NCBI GenBank assembly: GCA_021823635.1
Contig: JAKANT010000097.1
Coordinates: 1 to 6,668, forward strand
Direction: 5' to 3'
DNA from: Pseudomonadota bacterium
GTDB lineage: Bacteria; Pseudomonadota; Gammaproteobacteria; Burkholderiales; Burkholderiaceae_F
Length of the DNA: 6,668 nucleotides
Position numbers and translations under genes: made by a program. Below, piece by piece: positions 5,589 to 6,668 of the stretch (positions within the stretch are counted from its first letter, which is position 1; every line of letters starts with the position of its first letter). Below the pieces are notes generated by a model that searched no databases, was not told the DNA's origin, and worked only from the letters and a program-made list of their open reading frames with translations.

Positions 5589-5613
5589 GCGCGCGGAAAC
5601 GACATCCGCGCGC
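5589..5613. repeat. Perfect 9-bp inverted repeat upstream of the TauE-like gene
   Basis: GCGCGCGGA (5589-5597) and TCCGCGCGC (5605-5613) form a perfect 9-base-pair stem around the 7-base loop AACGACA. Its edge is 24 bases before the TauE-like ATG. There is no T-run on either strand, so a classic terminator is unlikely. It could be a leader hairpin, an mRNA processing site or a protein-binding site. Confidence 0.4.
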
Positions 5614-5715
5614 ACTTTAGCCGCAGCGCCATCGCCGCGCACGCAGCGCGCTTCATGGCCCGGCCGAAGCGCCGGCACCGCACGCACGGCGCCCGCGCGC
5701 ATCGGATGACCCGGC

Positions 5716-5973
5716 TCAACCGCCCGAGAGCGCCTGCACGATCAGCAGTTCGTCCTCCGGCGCCAGCGGCGCGGCCAGATCGACGATCGGCTCGCCCTTC
5801 ACGAAGAAGCGCATGTGCCGCCGCAGCCGGTCCTGCTCATCGACCATGCGGAAGCGGATGCCGGGATAGCGGCGATCGAGATCCGCCAGCACTTCGCCGA
5901 GCGTGGCGCCGTGCGCCTCGACCCAGGCCGCGCCGGTGTAGTCGCGCAACGGGCTGGCGATCAGCACCCTCAT
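5716..5973 (-). CDS. MoaD/ThiS-family ubiquitin-like sulfur-carrier protein
   Basis: This 85-residue protein has the size and ending of a beta-grasp sulfur carrier: it terminates in QALSGG, and the C-terminal Gly-Gly is the residue pair that becomes adenylated and thiocarboxylated in MoaD, ThiS and CysO. Other family features are GATLGEVLADLDRRYPGI (22-39), the strand RRHMRFFVKGE (51-61) and the final DELLIVQALSGG. The pattern is closer to CysO-like carriers than to classical E. coli MoaD, judged by eye. The protein is cytoplasmic and needs an E1-like activating enzyme, which is not in the window. The ATG at 5973 overlaps the stop of the upstream propeller gene (ATGA), with no ribosome site of its own, so it is probably made by translational coupling. 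No other moa, thi or cys gene is nearby, so ordinary molybdopterin or thiamine synthesis is not supported by context. Confidence 0.87.
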   Translation of the reverse strand: MRVLIASPLRDYTGAAWVEAHGATLGEVLADLDRRYPGIRFRMVDEQDRLRRHMRFFVKGEPIVDLAAPLAPEDELLIVQALSGG

Positions 5974-6668
5974 GCGAGCGTGGCCGCTTCGACCGCGTAG
6001 ATCTCCGGCAGATGGCGCGCGATGCAATGCCATCGGGCCCCTTCGTCGCGGCTCGCCCAAAGCTCCCCGCTCGTGGTGCCGAGGTAGAGCCCCACCGGCT
6101 CGAGCGTATCGGCTCCCATCGCCTGCCGCTTCACCGTCCACCACGCCTGCGCGGCGGGCAGCCCCCCGTCCAGCCGCCGCCAGGTCTTGCCGCCGTTGCG
6201 CGTGACGTAGGCCGCCGGCTTGCCGTCGGGGCTGGTGCGCGGCCATACGGTCCGGCCGTCCATCGGAAACACCCACGCGGTGTCGTCGTCGCGCGGATGA
6301 ACGACCATCGGAAAGCCGATGTCGCCGACCCTCTTGGGCATGCTGCGGCCGATGCGCAGCCAGCGGTTGCCCGGCCGGTCGAGCCGATAGATGCCGCAAT
6401 GGTTCTGCTGGTACAGCCGGTCAGGATTGCTCGGACAGATGCGGATGCAATGCGGGTCGTGGAAGGTCGGCGTGCTTGGATCGAAGCCTTCGACCACCTC
6501 CAGCCCATCGAGCAGCGGATGAAACGTCGCGCCGCCGTCGGTCGATTCGTGCACGCCGCCGCCCGACATCCCGAAGTACAGGTGTTTCGGGTCGCGCGGA
6601 TCGACGATGATCGAATGCAGCTTCGGCCCGTCGGGCGTGCCGTCCTGCACCGTGCCGAACCATTCCAG
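5970..6668 (-). CDS. BNR/Asp-box beta-propeller protein, sialidase- or sortilin-like (C-terminal part)
   Basis: The last 232 residues are visible; the start lies beyond the right edge, and the first visible residues are LEWFGTVQDG. Three Asp-box type repeats (Ser/Thr-X-Asp/Asn-X-Gly-X-Thr/Arg-aromatic) are seen: STDGGATF (42-49), TRNGGKTW (156-163) and SRDEGARW (206-213). Each belongs to a blade of a beta-propeller of the YVTN/BNR/VPS10 type. Phrases such as IIVDPRDPKHLYFGMSGGGV and GLYLGTTSGELWAS are typical blade strands. Such proteins are often annotated as glycosyl hydrolases or exo-alpha-sialidases from the repeats alone; I see no sialidase catalytic arginine triad in this part, so enzymatic activity is not supported. 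Relatives are about 350-380 residues, so roughly a third is missing. Any signal peptide would lie outside the window. The stop overlaps the MoaD-like start by 4 bases, indicating a shared transcript and probably a shared job. Confidence 0.82.
   Translation of the reverse strand: MEWFGTVQDGTPDGPKLHSIIVDPRDPKHLYFGMSGGGVHESTDGGATFHPLLDGLEVVEGFDPSTPTFHDPHCIRICPSNPDRLYQQNHCGIYRLDRPGNRWLRIGRSMPKRVGDIGFPMVVHPRDDDTAWVFPMDGRTVWPRTSPDGKPAAYVTRNGGKTWRRLDGGLPAAQAWWTVKRQAMGADTLEPVGLYLGTTSGELWASRDEGARWHCIARHLPEIYAVEAATLA

Noticed and set aside
5974..6399. N-terminal extension of the MoaD-like frame to 6399
   Set aside because: The extension lies wholly inside the propeller gene in another frame and has no family support. 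The ATG at 5973 gives a complete sulfur-carrier domain.
1..6668. CRISPR arrays, tRNA or rRNA genes, insertion sequences, attachment sites
   Set aside because: No regularly spaced repeats, cloverleaf-like sequence, transposase frame or terminal inverted repeats were seen. A tRNAscan or Infernal run would be needed for a formal negative.

Overview
This is a GC-rich window (by eye about two thirds G+C) with tightly packed genes. It looks chromosomal and most like a betaproteobacterium of the Burkholderiales type. That placement rests on base composition and on family resemblance recalled from memory: a salicylyl-CoA-hydroxylase-like flavoprotein, a universal stress protein with a WW-containing nucleotide loop, and a PmtA-like methyltransferase. 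No rRNA, tRNA, CRISPR array, insertion sequence or phage gene was seen. No gene-free stretch exceeds 200 bases.

Layout from left to right. (1) 1-313, minus strand: the first 104 residues of an FAD-dependent aromatic-CoA hydroxylase. It has a strong ribosome site and, upstream, a promoter with a perfect TTGACA box inside an AT-rich island. (2) 439-1704, minus: an SLC13/ArsB-NhaD-type ion transporter. (3) 1781-2595, plus: two small multidrug resistance (SMR) genes overlapping by 4 bases. They diverge from the transporter and are the only plus-strand genes. (4) 2609-3301, minus: a PmtA-like SAM methyltransferase with its own probable promoter. (5) 3405-4094, minus: protein-L-isoaspartate O-methyltransferase (pcm). 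(6) 4195-4632, minus: a UspA-family protein. (7) 4830-5564, minus: a TauE/SafE (TSUP) permease. (8) 5716-5973, minus: a MoaD/ThiS-like sulfur-carrier protein ending in Gly-Gly. (9) 5970-6668, minus: the C-terminal 232 residues of a BNR/Asp-box beta-propeller protein, overlapping the MoaD gene by 4 bases.

How the genes may work together. Genes 4-6 read as a stress and repair neighbourhood: a stress protein, damaged-protein repair and possible membrane-lipid or other methylation. Their 100-base spacings mean they need not form one operon. Genes 7-9 share a strand. The propeller and sulfur-carrier genes are almost certainly co-translated, and a permease of a family that often moves sulfur compounds follows them.

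The most unusual element is the SMR pair. The first subunit keeps the proton- and substrate-coupling glutamate. The second has glycine there, serine in place of the nearby lysine, and an N-terminal extension of about 50 residues. Their charge patterns suggest opposite membrane orientations. This points to an obligate, functionally asymmetric antiparallel heterodimer. The rest of the window looks like ordinary chromosomal content.
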